A DNA stretch of 64,000 nt, from assembly GCA_036845725.1 (NCBI GenBank), contig DAIUDK010000001.1, forward strand, positions 70,001-134,000, written 5' to 3'. This document shows, piece by piece, positions 43,969-52,666 of this stretch. Both the position numbers and the translations under genes were made by a program. Position 1 is the first letter of the stretch. Each line of letters begins with the position of its first letter. A model generated the notes under the pieces. That model saw only the letters and a list, made by a program, of their open reading frames with translations. It made no database searches and had not been told where the DNA came from. This stretch comes from DSWT01 sp036845725 (lineage in GTDB: Bacteria > Chloroflexota > Anaerolineae > B4-G1 > SLSP01).

Positions 43969-46900
43969 CTAACGTTTCAGCGTCACGTCGAGTGTGACGC
44001 GGTTCAATGGATGTGGTTGCCCGGCAGTGTCGGTTGCGGGAAGGCGGTCGAACGTGGCGGGATCATACCAGCCGACGCCCAGACGATAGTCGCCCGGCGA
44101 GACAGAACTCGCATCGAGCGTCACCGTCTCGCTCACCACCTCGCCAGCAGCCCACCACATCGTGGGATACGCCCACGCGCGCGGCATGGCGTCATCCTGC
44201 GCGACGATGTTCTCAGTCGCCGGGTCGTAGAGGTGGACGAAGCGTTTGTAATCTTTCGCGGGCGCTGTCGCCGCCTGCCACCACAGGGTCAATGTTACCA
44301 CATCCTCATCCAGCTGCATATCGTAGCCGAGCAACCGGATTTCGCCGCCAAAATCGGCCGCCAAGGGATGCGGGAGTTCTGGGACGTCGAACTCGCGCGG
44401 GCGCGGTGTCACCGTCACCCGCTCGTGGAACATGCAGTCAGACTGCATGTTGGTTCCATCCAGGAGCGTCAGCCGCACATCGTACACGCCCGGCGGCAAG
44501 ACTGGTGGCAGATCAACGTGGACCGGCGCGCGCACCCAGGCGTGGCGCGACCACTCAGACGTGCGCGATCCGACCGCGAGCGGCCCTTCCGCGCTGCCCA
44601 CGACGCCGCCGTTTGCATCCAGCAGTTCCCACCGCGCCGTCAGGTTGGCGGTAGGCGCGGCGACGGCGTTCCATTCCGCATGGAAATCGAGCGAGTTTCC
44701 TTCGGTAAGCTGCTCCGGTAGATCGGTACCGAGCAGCGCCACATCGCCCGCCTGGCAGAGGATCGTCATGCCCTTGCGGGTTTGCTCGCAACAGGCGTCG
44801 CGCAGATCGTACAATGCCGGCGTCGTCAGCCGGACCGGAATGTCGGCTTGCCCACCAACCTCGCCAGTGGCAAATAAATACGAAATCACTCGCAGTGTGT
44901 ACTCGCCGGGCGCGAGGCCCTCCGGCAGGGTGAGCACCGGGTAGTCGGTCACAGTTTCGCCGGGCAGCCACAGTGTCGTCGGCAGATAACCGTAGCCCGG
45001 CTGGATGTCCTGCTGGACGAGTTGCCGCCCTGATGCGTCCAGCAACCGCAGCGACAGGCTCCAATTGCGCGGCGTCCCCGGCGTGGACCACACCATCTTC
45101 AAGCGCAGCGTCGTGGAGTCGGGTTGCTGTGGCTCAACGGTATGCAACGTCACGTCACGGAACTCGGTCAACACCGGCGCATCCGTTCGCCGCGCTGGCC
45201 CGCGCGGGACACGCACCGCGCCGACATAGACCGCACCCTCCCCCACCTGCATTTCCAGTAGATACAGTCCGCGCGACAAATCGTCCGGCATCACGAGGGA
45301 CGTCACACAAGCACCGTCGCACGGCAAGGCGAACGTCGTCTCGGCAAGCGCGTAAGGGACGCCGTGGCGTGGCTCCGCCGGAGAGACCAGGCGCAGTGCT
45401 CCGGTCAGCGGGGTGCTCACTGCCGTCCACGTGTACTGCACGGTCAGCAATTCTCCGGGCTGTACCGTTGTCGCCGACAGTGTCACGCCCTCCAATCGCG
45501 CCGCGCCAAAATCCACCGGCCCCGCGTGCGGATAGGGCATTTGGTTGAAATCGAAGAACGTTGCGGGGGCGAGGGGCGTATGATGCAGGAGAGCAGGAAG
45601 TGCGATAGAAATAATGAGGGTAGACAGTAGATGGTAGACAGAGCGCGAAGATTCGCGCGACGGTAAACGGGGAAATTGTGATTTTCGACCGACAAACGCC
45701 CAAACAAAAAGACCGATTACTGTCAATGCCGACACAACTTCGGCAACCGTTCGCAGGGGGGTGTTACGCAGACGCAAGGTGACGATGTGGTCGCCGGCGA
45801 GTAGCGAGACGGTCAGCCGGCCGGAACCGCTCATTGGAGAGGTGTCAACGCGCGCGCCGTCCACATCGGCGTGCCAGCCGGGCCACCAGTTGAGGGGGAG
45901 GGCGACGGTTGCACCGCCCGCGTCCACCGTCACGCGCCAAATCTGCTTGACTGGTGTACGTTCCACGAATTCCCAGGCCAGCAGTCCGCCGCCGTCCGCA
46001 ATAGGACGTAGTTCGCCATCCACGGCGGCCTCGGAGATGTAGAGACGCGGCGACACATCGCGCGGCAGATACTCGTAGCGAATCGTCGTGCCGATGTTGC
46101 CGGTGAAGGTCTCGTAGAACAGCAACTGTTCCACTGTCACATCCGTATCGCTAATCAGTAGCCGTTCAGGATGCAAACCCAGCAACGCAGCAGCAATCAC
46201 CATCCCGCACAACCCGACCGCCACGATGATTTTTAGATTTACAGACTTGAAGATTTCGAGATCGGCAATCGCCCCTGTCGCTATCGCGGTGAAGAGCGCT
46301 TGCACCGAAAGAAAGCGCCACGGGAACTGCGTGATCTCCAACAGCGGCAGGTGATCCCACAGCGGCTTGGATAACGGGGTGATCATAAAGGTGGCAAGGG
46401 CGAGGCAGAAAAGCAAGTAGACAGTAGACAGTAGACAGTAGACAGGGCGGGAGGGGGAATTGGGGATTGGGGATTCGTGATTCGTGATTCGTGATTCGTG
46501 ATTCACCATTCGCCATTTTCCATTCGCCATTAAACTCACAACGCCCGCCAACGCCAAAGCCGCCTGCACCAGCCCCATCGCAAACGGGCCGGCGTCTTCG
46601 GCGCGGGGGGCGACATCGTAGTTGAAGGCGAAGGTTCGCTGTACCAGGTCGAGGCCGCGGAAATGGTTGCTGTAATGGAAATATCCCGCCGTGAACTCCG
46701 GTCCCATCTGCCCGTAGTCGGTCTCGCCAATTGCGGGCAGCCAAAACCAGGCGGTAAGCAGAAAGCCCAGAATAAAAGGAGCAGCAAGGAATTTTAACTT
46801 TTGGATTTTGGATTTTGGATTCGCTGATTCGCTGATTCGCTGATTCGTTGATTCACCATTGGCCATTTGCAACACGGCATACAACAACGCAAATGGTGAG

Positions 46901-47580
46901 AAGACGAGCGCGGAGGTGTTGTGGGTGAGGATCAACGCCCCGTAGGCCAGGGAGGCGGTGACGATGCGCCCGTGCGTGGGGCGTTCGGCAATGCGATCCA
47001 GCGTCCACAAGATGAGGGGATACCAGATAAAGGCGCAGAATTCCGAGAGCGAGTCGCCGCGCACGTAGACGTTGACAAGGTGAAACGGCGCGAAGGTGTA
47101 CGCCGCCACCGCGACGAGCGCCGCCGCCCTACTCTTGAACGTGCGTTCGGCCCACAGCGCCATCGCCAGCGAGGCGAGAACAAAGCCGAACGTCTGCGTC
47201 GCCTGAATCGCGACCAGGGGACGGATGCCAAGCGCCGTCAGTCCGCCGGAGAGGTAGTAGGGCAGCGCCGCGTAGTGGTTGAAGAAGGGATAGCCCAGGT
47301 CGTAAGCCGCGTGCATCATCCAACGCGCCGGGAAGATGCCGTGGCGCAGGTTCTCCGCCATATCGAGTGTGCGCTGGAGCAAAAACGGGCTATCCCCCCC
47401 ACCCCGCGTGTTGACCATTCCCGGCCCCCACAGCGGGGCGGCAGCGAGCAAAGAGATAAAGATGCAGGATGCAAGAACGAAAAAGGATGCAGGATGCAAG
47501 AGGCAAGGTTCTTGCCCCTTGCCTCTTGCTTCTTGCCTCTTGCCCCTTGCCTCTTGCATCTTGCCTCTCGCCTCTTGCAT
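43969..47580 (-). CDS. Large PTPS_related-type membrane protein with C-terminal beta domains; repeat-borne start codon
   Basis: A 1,203-residue membrane protein. About 14 hydrophobic segments with the PTPS_related pattern (FPARWMMHAAYDLGYPFFNHYAALPYYL, as separate conserved blocks) are followed by several extracytoplasmic beta domains. The last of these carries the motif FVHLYDP...AQDDAMP...W. The start ATG at 47580 lies inside a heptanucleotide array and is set by TAGGAG, overlapping the stop of the upstream gene. The first 24 residues are repeat-encoded (MQEARGK type). Three further arrays (46803-46868, 46417-46535, 45620-45640) are translated into NHESRIT- or VYCLLST-like heptads between or into membrane segments. 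A role in surface glycan synthesis is inferred. Confidence 0.8.
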   Translation of the reverse strand: MQEARGKMQEARGKRQEARGKGQEPCLLHPASFFVLASCIFISLLAAAPLWGPGMVNTRGGGDSPFLLQRTLDMAENLRHGIFPARWMMHAAYDLGYPFFNHYAALPYYLSGGLTALGIRPLVAIQATQTFGFVLASLAMALWAERTFKSRAAALVAVAAYTFAPFHLVNVYVRGDSLSEFCAFIWYPLILWTLDRIAERPTHGRIVTASLAYGALILTHNTSALVFSPFALLYAVLQMANGESTNQRISESANPKSKIQKLKFLAAPFILGFLLTAWFWLPAIGETDYGQMGPEFTAGYFHYSNHFRGLDLVQRTFAFNYDVAPRAEDAGPFAMGLVQAALALAGVVSLMANGKWRMVNHESRITNHESPIPNSPSRPVYCLLSTVYLLFCLALATFMITPLSKPLWDHLPLLEITQFPWRFLSVQALFTAIATGAIADLEIFKSVNLKIIVAVGLCGMVIAAALLGLHPERLLISDTDVTVEQLLFYETFTGNIGTTIRYEYLPRDVSPRLYISEAAVDGELRPIADGGGLLAWEFVERTPVKQIWRVTVDAGGATVALPLNWWPGWHADVDGARVDTSPMSGSGRLTVSLLAGDHIVTLRLRNTPLRTVAEVVSALTVIGLFVWAFVGRKSQFPRLPSRESSRSVYHLLSTLIISIALPALLHHTPLAPATFFDFNQMPYPHAGPVDFGAARLEGVTLSATTVQPGELLTVQYTWTAVSTPLTGALRLVSPAEPRHGVPYALAETTFALPCDGACVTSLVMPDDLSRGLYLLEMQVGEGAVYVGAVRVPRGPARRTDAPVLTEFRDVTLHTVEPQQPDSTTLRLKMVWSTPGTPRNWSLSLRLLDASGRQLVQQDIQPGYGYLPTTLWLPGETVTDYPVLTLPEGLAPGEYTLRVISYLFATGEVGGQADIPVRLTTPALYDLRDACCEQTRKGMTILCQAGDVALLGTDLPEQLTEGNSLDFHAEWNAVAAPTANLTARWELLDANGGVVGSAEGPLAVGSRTSEWSRHAWVRAPVHVDLPPVLPPGVYDVRLTLLDGTNMQSDCMFHERVTVTPRPREFDVPELPHPLAADFGGEIRLLGYDMQLDEDVVTLTLWWQAATAPAKDYKRFVHLYDPATENIVAQDDAMPRAWAYPTMWWAAGEVVSETVTLDASSVSPGDYRLGVGWYDPATFDRLPATDTAGQPHPLNRVTLDVTLKR
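45620..45640. repeat. GTAGACA-type array, three units, inside coding sequence
   Basis: GTAGACA, GTAGATG and GTAGACA occur in tandem. On the coding strand they give VYHLLST just before a membrane segment, the same peptide phase as the other two arrays of this family. Confidence 0.8.
46417..46535. repeat. Composite heptanucleotide cassette (GTAGACA)4 + (ATTNNNN)11 inside coding sequence
   Basis: Four exact GTAGACA units (46417-46444) are followed by a G-rich spacer. Then come eleven seven-base units that all begin ATT (46459-46535; four are ATTCGTG). Translated on the minus strand they give an NHESRIT-type heptad followed by VYCLLST. Neither array has a stop codon in any minus-strand frame. 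Confidence 0.9.
46803..46868. repeat. GATTTTG/GATTCGCT array inside coding sequence
   Basis: Two seven-base units (GATTTTG) and four eight-base units (GATTCGCT or GATTCGTT) run into GATTCACC and ATTGGCC. The coding strand gives a polar loop (STNQRISESANPKSKIQK). Confidence 0.8.
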
Positions 47581-47587
47581 CTTGTCT
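47511..47587. repeat. (CTTGNNN)11 heptanucleotide array carrying a start codon
   Basis: Eleven contiguous seven-base units of the type CTTGCCT/CTTGCAT (one reads CTCGCCT) lie between two membrane-protein genes. On the minus strand they contain the ATG of the downstream gene and encode its first residues. An inverted copy (GCAAGAGGCAAG) adjoins at about 47496-47508, allowing a hairpin. Confidence 0.9.
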
Positions 47588-47588
47588 C

Positions 47589-49586
47589 CTACGGGGCCAA
47601 AACCACACCCACGTCTACCCAATTACCGGCGGGATTGCCAGCGTCATCGAGACGCGAGAGGGCGTCGCCGGTGTCGCTGCGGTAGAGGCCGATGCGCAGG
47701 CTATCGCGCGCGGAGTCGAGGACAATGCCGGATATCGGGTGTTCGTCCAGGATGAGGTCACCGACGGCCCAACCGGCAGTGCGCAAGTGACCGCGCCCTG
47801 GCTGCGCGTCGTGTTGCGCCATGACGGCTCCGTCGCGCAGATAGTGTACAAAGACGGTGTAATCGACGTACAGCGGCGCATCCGTCTCCCACCAGAGACA
47901 TACCGTCGCGCCGGAATCGCCAGGGTGAACGAGGGCCGCGCGCAAGATAATACCCTCTTCGAAGCGTGCCGCCGGCTCCGGCACGTCCGGGCGGGGATCG
48001 GCGTGAATGAACATGGCGACGGTGAACGGCTGTTCGTCCTTGTCGCCCTGCGCCTGCGGGCCTTCCTCGATGCGCAGGTATGCCGGATGTGAAATGTGCG
48101 AGAACACGTCCAATTCCCAATTGCGATAGGGCCACACGGCGAACGTCAACCGTGGTGTAGGGTCAGGCGCTGCGGCGACGGAGAGAGCGCGCACAGCTTT
48201 TTCTGGGACCAGGAATGGAACCGCCATCCAGGAATCCCACAACTGGCGGTCGGTGTAAATGCGTCGTTCCGTCGCCAGGCCGTGAAGCATTTTCTCCCCG
48301 TCCCAGCCCTCGCCCAGCAAGGCGTTGATTTCCCCCGCCATCGCCACCGGCCCCGCCTCGAACCAGTGATAGGCCAGCGGCGCGTTCGCATAGCGCACGA
48401 AATAGTCGTAGGTGGTGGAGAGGAAAGCGAGGAGAAGTAGACAGTAGACGGTAGATGGTAGACGGGGGCGGGAGGGGCGTGATTCGTGATTCGTAATTCG
48501 TAATTCGTGATTCGTGATTCGAGATTCGATTTTCGACTCAAGCCAGAGCAGACCCAATGTCGGAAAAAGCACAGCGGTCGGTAAAACGCCGACGGCGCGG
48601 AGGAAGTGCGGGGCGTCTTCGGCGAGGAGGGTAGGTAGCGCCATCACCGCCGTCCACAGGAGCGCCAGGGCAGCGCCGGCATTGCGACGAAATCCCGCCA
48701 GCGCCACGCCAACACCGAGCACGAATGCCAGACCGAGTGCCGGTTCCCACACAGGCCGCCACGCGAGGTTGTGCCGCCAGATGCGATCCCCGCGCACGAC
48801 GAACATCCCTACCGTACGCAGGGTGTGGCGGACGAGCGTGCCCCAAAAGTCGCCGCCGTTGATCTCCGGGCTGAGAATCGTCACCTGTCCGGTGCGCGCC
48901 AGCACCACATCTGGGTAGCGCAATGTGTAGACACCAAGCGGCGCGAGGACGAGCAACGCGACCACACAAAACACCAGCGCGCCGCGCCAGACCCGCAGCG
49001 TTTGTTGACGGTGGAAGAGCAAGCCGTACAGGATCATCACGCCCAATGCAACCGGCGTGAAGCGCGCGGCCATGTAAGTGTACCAACTCACGCCGTAGAG
49101 CGCCCCCGCAGCAACCCAATATCGGGGTTTTCCGGTACGCAGCGCGTGGACCGTCTGCGCCAAGAAAAGTGCGGTAAATAGGGGCATCATTACAGCGCGG
49201 AAGCCGACCCGGCTCAGGTGAACGTGCCACAAAGTCACGGACAGCACCGCCAGCGCCCACCGCCCGGCGCGTCGTCCCCACAACACACGCGCTAAATCGT
49301 ACGTGGCCGCCAGGGTGAGGAAACCGACGAAAAACGACGGCAGTCGCACGGCCAGTGGACTGCGTCCCAGTAGGGCGACGCTCGCCGTAACCAGGTAGAT
49401 GAAAAGCGGTTCGCGCCCGTTGTTGGCGGGGAAGTATAGCGGGATGTCGCCCGTTTCGAGCACCGCCAGCGCGTCCAGGCCGTTTTGCGCCTCGTCGTGA
49501 TAGAGGCCCGGCGGCGTGCGGCCCGCGTCCCACAGCCGCAGTCCTGCTCCCACAAGCAACAGAAACAGGAGCAGCGCGCGTTCCAT
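47589..49586 (-). CDS. GT39/ArnT-like membrane glycosyltransferase with heptad insertion
   Basis: This protein has about 665 residues from the ATG at 49586; a TTG at 49616 with a nearby AGGGCG is an alternative start. The amino end LRLWDAGRTPPGLYHDEAQNG carries the Asp-Glu pair after the first membrane helix, as in polyprenyl-phosphate-sugar-dependent GT-C enzymes. About ten membrane segments and a C-terminal beta domain (YTVFVHYLRDG...AQHDAQP) follow. A composite repeat cassette (48437-48530) inserts ESRITNHELRITNHES and STVYCLL between two helices. It is likely an extracytoplasmic sugar transferase; donor and acceptor are unknown. Confidence 0.82.
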   Translation of the reverse strand: MERALLLFLLLVGAGLRLWDAGRTPPGLYHDEAQNGLDALAVLETGDIPLYFPANNGREPLFIYLVTASVALLGRSPLAVRLPSFFVGFLTLAATYDLARVLWGRRAGRWALAVLSVTLWHVHLSRVGFRAVMMPLFTALFLAQTVHALRTGKPRYWVAAGALYGVSWYTYMAARFTPVALGVMILYGLLFHRQQTLRVWRGALVFCVVALLVLAPLGVYTLRYPDVVLARTGQVTILSPEINGGDFWGTLVRHTLRTVGMFVVRGDRIWRHNLAWRPVWEPALGLAFVLGVGVALAGFRRNAGAALALLWTAVMALPTLLAEDAPHFLRAVGVLPTAVLFPTLGLLWLESKIESRITNHELRITNHESRPSRPRLPSTVYCLLLLAFLSTTYDYFVRYANAPLAYHWFEAGPVAMAGEINALLGEGWDGEKMLHGLATERRIYTDRQLWDSWMAVPFLVPEKAVRALSVAAAPDPTPRLTFAVWPYRNWELDVFSHISHPAYLRIEEGPQAQGDKDEQPFTVAMFIHADPRPDVPEPAARFEEGIILRAALVHPGDSGATVCLWWETDAPLYVDYTVFVHYLRDGAVMAQHDAQPGRGHLRTAGWAVGDLILDEHPISGIVLDSARDSLRIGLYRSDTGDALSRLDDAGNPAGNWVDVGVVLAP
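48437..48530. repeat. Composite heptanucleotide cassette (GTAGACR)4 + (ATTCGTR)7 inside coding sequence
   Basis: GTAGACA, GTAGACG, GTAGATG, GTAGACG (48437-48464), a G-rich spacer, then seven ATTCGTG/ATTCGTA-type units (48482-48530). Order, orientation and spacer match the cassette at 46417-46535 in the neighbouring gene. Confidence 0.9.
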
Positions 49587-49632
49587 CCACCAATGAGAGA
49601 GATCAAGCTTTTTCAAGCATCGCCCTTTTTCT

Positions 49633-49702
49633 GTCAGCAGATTGAGCAGATGAAACAGACTTTTGTTATGAGTTGAAAAATCTGCTAAATCTGCTGATGA
49701 CA
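49633..49702. repeat. Inverted repeat upstream of the GT39-like gene
   Basis: GTCAGCAGATTGAGCAGA and TCTGCTAAATCTGCTGATGA are imperfect inverted copies about 30 bases apart. They lie in the 187-base gap before the DUF2207 gene. The gap holds no gene. Confidence 0.55.
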
Positions 49703-49773
49703 ATCAGAATTCACGGGCGGGGAAATCCCGCCCGTGTGAGTTGTTCCTATTCTAGCCGAAAAACGAGGACGTG

Positions 49774-51459
49774 CTACCCCGCCCCACTCGCCCCGCCGCC
49801 GGCAGCGCCGCCCGCACTGGCCGCGCTCGAAGTGCTCGCCGAACCGGAAGCCGCCATCATCGCCACGAACGCGCCGCGCCCGCCATCTTCAGCTGTAGCC
49901 AGTGCGCGGAACCACGCCGGAACCTCGATGTCCTCGTGCTTCTTGAGATAGCGCGCCCACGGTTCTGCCAAGCCAAACGCAGCCGCGTAAGGCAAGTAGC
50001 CTTCGAACTGATCCCGGTGCACCAACGTATCGCGTTGGCGCGTCACGTCGCCCAGGTATTTGGCGAAGCTCTTCCAGTCCAGTGCCGTTCGCTGGTAATC
50101 CTCACCCAATGAAGGCAGCGACGCCCCCACGATCATCAACACCATCCCTGACACAGATACACCTATCGCCGCGAGCAGTGGAAGCGCGCCCAGCGAACTG
50201 ATGAGCACCGCCGCAGCAACAATCAATGCGATCCCCAGGAACATCAAAAGTCCGCCCCACACCATCAGCATATTGCGACGGCGTTGGCGCTCCACGTCGA
50301 AGAAGCCCAGAGATGCACATTCCGTCTTTAAAGATTCGGTGAAGGGCTTGAGCCGGCTATACAGGTTGCTCTGGAGTTTGCTCAAACGCGCCTCGGACTG
50401 AAGACCGGACTTGTCGCGGAAAAGCATTTCGACTACGCCACGCTCGTGCGGACGCAAAGACGTCGTCGCGGCATTCAGACGGAAAACGAAGTCACGCCCC
50501 TGTAGCCACGAGCGACCGGGCATTTCCTCGATAGCGATGACGCCGCGCCGCGCCAGATCGAAACACGTTCCCAATGCGTAAGGCCATGCCCACCCCGTAT
50601 CTGCATTGCCGTTGCGCATCAAGACACCGGCAAGGGCGGGCGGTAGATCGCTCGGCGGCAATGTTAATGGGGCCTCGCCGCGCGCGGAAGACGGGATGCG
50701 CGCACGGCTGACAAACACTGCCAGCAAAACAACGATGAGGGCTACCACAGTCGAGCCAATCAGGGCTAACACGAGGCCGCCGCGGTTGCTGGATGCGCCC
50801 CGCGTCTGCCATTGTGGCGGCGCGTCGATCAGACTGCCCGCGCCAAAGCGCAGCGCCACGGTGAGCGTGCTGTTCGGCTTGAGATCGCGCGCGTCGAACG
50901 TGACCGTGTACATGCCTTGCTCGACGGTCGCCACACCCTTCTGCACTTCCGGCGCACCGAGCAGGGAGACTGTCTCCGGGTACGTCACGCGGATCGTGCT
51001 GGCGGCGATGCTGTACTCGTACTCATCGGGCAGTGCCTGCCAGATCAGCACGTCAGCGTCACTTTCCTGGCGGATCACGCCCCACACGCGGTAGGTCAAA
51101 TCGAAGGTGTGCGTGCTGTCGGAGGTCGGCGCGAAGTGCCAGGTGACTTTGACCGGATCACGCCCGACGATCTCGACCTGCCCGGCCTCTTTCCCTTCGG
51201 ATAGCGGGACACCGTCCACACTTGCACTGATGACGTCGATACCGTCGGTATATTCAACAGGCAGATGCCGGTAGACGTAGGTGAACGGCCCGCCGACGAA
51301 GCGTAGCGTCAGTCGCTCCGTCACTTCCAACGAACCGTCGGTCAGTACAACCACGTCCACGTCGAAGCGGTCGGCGCTGTACGATTTGGTGACCGGTCCA
51401 CGCCACGACGCAAATAACAGGCTTAAGGTCACAAAACTGAGTAAAAGTTGCTGTAACAT
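49774..51459 (-). CDS. DUF2207 domain membrane protein
   Basis: A 561-residue protein beginning after AAGGAGG. A signal-like helix is followed by an extracytoplasmic beta domain (about 25-215: YSADRFDVDVVVLTDGSLEVTERL, FVGGPFTYVYRHLP) typical of DUF2207. One membrane helix lies near residue 230, a cytoplasmic region follows, and then two adjacent helices (about 400-450). The tail is a Gly/Ser/Ala-rich low-complexity stretch, as usual in this family. The function of the family is unknown. Confidence 0.88.
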   Translation of the reverse strand: MLQQLLLSFVTLSLLFASWRGPVTKSYSADRFDVDVVVLTDGSLEVTERLTLRFVGGPFTYVYRHLPVEYTDGIDVISASVDGVPLSEGKEAGQVEIVGRDPVKVTWHFAPTSDSTHTFDLTYRVWGVIRQESDADVLIWQALPDEYEYSIAASTIRVTYPETVSLLGAPEVQKGVATVEQGMYTVTFDARDLKPNSTLTVALRFGAGSLIDAPPQWQTRGASSNRGGLVLALIGSTVVALIVVLLAVFVSRARIPSSARGEAPLTLPPSDLPPALAGVLMRNGNADTGWAWPYALGTCFDLARRGVIAIEEMPGRSWLQGRDFVFRLNAATTSLRPHERGVVEMLFRDKSGLQSEARLSKLQSNLYSRLKPFTESLKTECASLGFFDVERQRRRNMLMVWGGLLMFLGIALIVAAAVLISSLGALPLLAAIGVSVSGMVLMIVGASLPSLGEDYQRTALDWKSFAKYLGDVTRQRDTLVHRDQFEGYLPYAAAFGLAEPWARYLKKHEDIEVPAWFRALATAEDGGRGAFVAMMAASGSASTSSAASAGGAAGGGASGAG

Positions 51460-51483
51460 CGCTCTGCCTCCTTGAGATAGTTA

Positions 51484-51691
51484 CATAGTCGTTAGTCTAG
51501 TAGTCAAAAGTCATTGGTCCAGTAGTGATCCAGCATGTTGCTGTGGAGGGATTGACTCGACTACTGCCTTCATTCTTATCTTATCCGGAACGTGTGGGCT
51601 TGTCATTGTCCCTGGGGCCAAATTGACCCTTGTCCTCGCGGATAGTCTTCCCGCGGGCCAACGACTACGCGACTAACGACTACCAGACTAT
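51484..51691. repeat. Intergenic segment flanked by inverted seven-base repeats (AGTC / GACT)
   Basis: The left end reads CATAGTC-GTTAGTC-TAGTAGTC-AAAAGTC and the right end GACTACGC-GACTAAC-GACTACCA-GACTATG, so the two arrays face each other. About 130 bases of unremarkable sequence lie between. No gene is seen; the segment fills the gap between the UbiA-type and DUF2207 genes. Confidence 0.6.
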
Positions 51692-51692
51692 G

Positions 51693-52568
51693 CTAACCGA
51701 GGTATAAGATGAGCACGGCTACCAATCCCCAGAGGACGAAATCTATCTGCAAGGGGCGGTCGGTGAGCACCACTTCATCGGGCGCCAAAGTGATGCCGCG
51801 CACGTGGATCAGATAGAGGTAACGGAACGTGGCATAGATGACAAAGGGGATCGTCAACATCATCCAGTAGTCTGCCGGTAGATTCGGGGCAGAAAAGGTG
51901 TACAACGCGTAGGCCAGGATAAACGACGCAGTCACAACGCTGAGCAGGTGATCCAACAACGCCAAATTGTAATCTTCCAGGCTGGCGCGGTGATTGCTGG
52001 CCTCGCTGCCAAGTTGGACCAGCTCGCCGCGCCGCTTGCCCAGTCCCAAGAAAAGCGCCAACAGCGTCATACAGATGAAGAGCCACGGCGAAAAACGCTC
52101 CGCGTCCACCAGAGGAATGCCTGCAGCTACACGAAGGACAAAGCCAGCCGCAATCGCGATAACATCCAATAAGACGATGTGCTTAAGATAAAACGAATAT
52201 GCGATTTGCAAAGCGAGATAACCGGCAAGAATCGCAGCAAAAACCGGATTCAGCAACACACCGAGAATGAGCGATATGACAGCAATGCCAATCGCCAAAC
52301 CGAGCGCCAGTTTGGGTGAAAGTTGTCCTGCAGCAAGGGGGCGATAACGTTTCTTGGGATGCTGACGATCCTTTTCCAGGTCCACAACATCGTTAATCGT
52401 GTAAACGACCCCGGAAACCAGGCAAAACAACACAAAACCCACGATCGTGGGCCATAAATACTGCCATTTCAACAGCTTTTCATCGAAGACCAACGCGGCA
52501 AAAATAACACCGTTCTTGATCCATTGTTTCGGACGCATCGTCCGCAAAAAAGCCCTCAGATTAAGCAT
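51693..52568 (-). CDS. UbiA-type prenyltransferase, decaprenyl-phosphate phosphoribosyltransferase-like
   Basis: A 291-residue polytopic enzyme. The first Asp-rich motif INDVVDLEKDRQHPKKRYRP and the second loop YSFYLKHIVLLDVIAIAAGF match the subgroup that transfers phosphoribose from PRPP to polyprenyl phosphate. The start is ATG 52568, after GGAGGTGATGTG. Its promoter block is duplicated upstream of the 61-kb operon. The product, polyprenyl-phosphoribose, could lead to a ribose- or arabinose-type donor for the GT39-like enzymes; epimerase genes are not in the window. Confidence 0.9.
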   Translation of the reverse strand: MLNLRAFLRTMRPKQWIKNGVIFAALVFDEKLLKWQYLWPTIVGFVLFCLVSGVVYTINDVVDLEKDRQHPKKRYRPLAAGQLSPKLALGLAIGIAVISLILGVLLNPVFAAILAGYLALQIAYSFYLKHIVLLDVIAIAAGFVLRVAAGIPLVDAERFSPWLFICMTLLALFLGLGKRRGELVQLGSEASNHRASLEDYNLALLDHLLSVVTASFILAYALYTFSAPNLPADYWMMLTIPFVIYATFRYLYLIHVRGITLAPDEVVLTDRPLQIDFVLWGLVAVLILYLG

Positions 52569-52580
52569 CACATCACCTCC

Positions 52581-52621
52581 ACAAGCCCTCTATCATACCC
52601 TAACCAGGCCAGGCGGCAAGT
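52581..52621 (-). repeat. 41-bp promoter repeat, copy 1
   Basis: This block matches 61086-61126 at all but about four positions. It contains the promoter of the UbiA-type gene. Confidence 0.85.
52592..52619 (-). promoter_or_regulatory. Promoter of the UbiA-type gene
   Basis: TTGCCG (52614-52619) and TATGAT (52592-52597) are 16 bases apart on the minus strand, with the ribosome-binding site just downstream. Confidence 0.7.
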
Positions 52622-52666
52622 CTCACCAAGAATCTGTCCGATAACCTGATTGCTGCGCCAGGAAGC

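Noticed and set aside
46417..48530. Heptanucleotide arrays considered as CRISPR or intron-like elements
   Set aside because: Units are seven bases with no spacers, no cas genes are nearby, and the reading frames run through them.
49617..49703. Longer amino end for the GT39-like protein at 47.6-49.6 kb
   Set aside because: The extra codons are encoded by the inverted repeat at 49633-49702 and have no ribosome-binding site.
52581..52664. tRNA or small RNA gene in the gaps around 51.5-52.7 kb
   Set aside because: No T-loop or cloverleaf could be found; the conserved block is explained by the promoter repeat.
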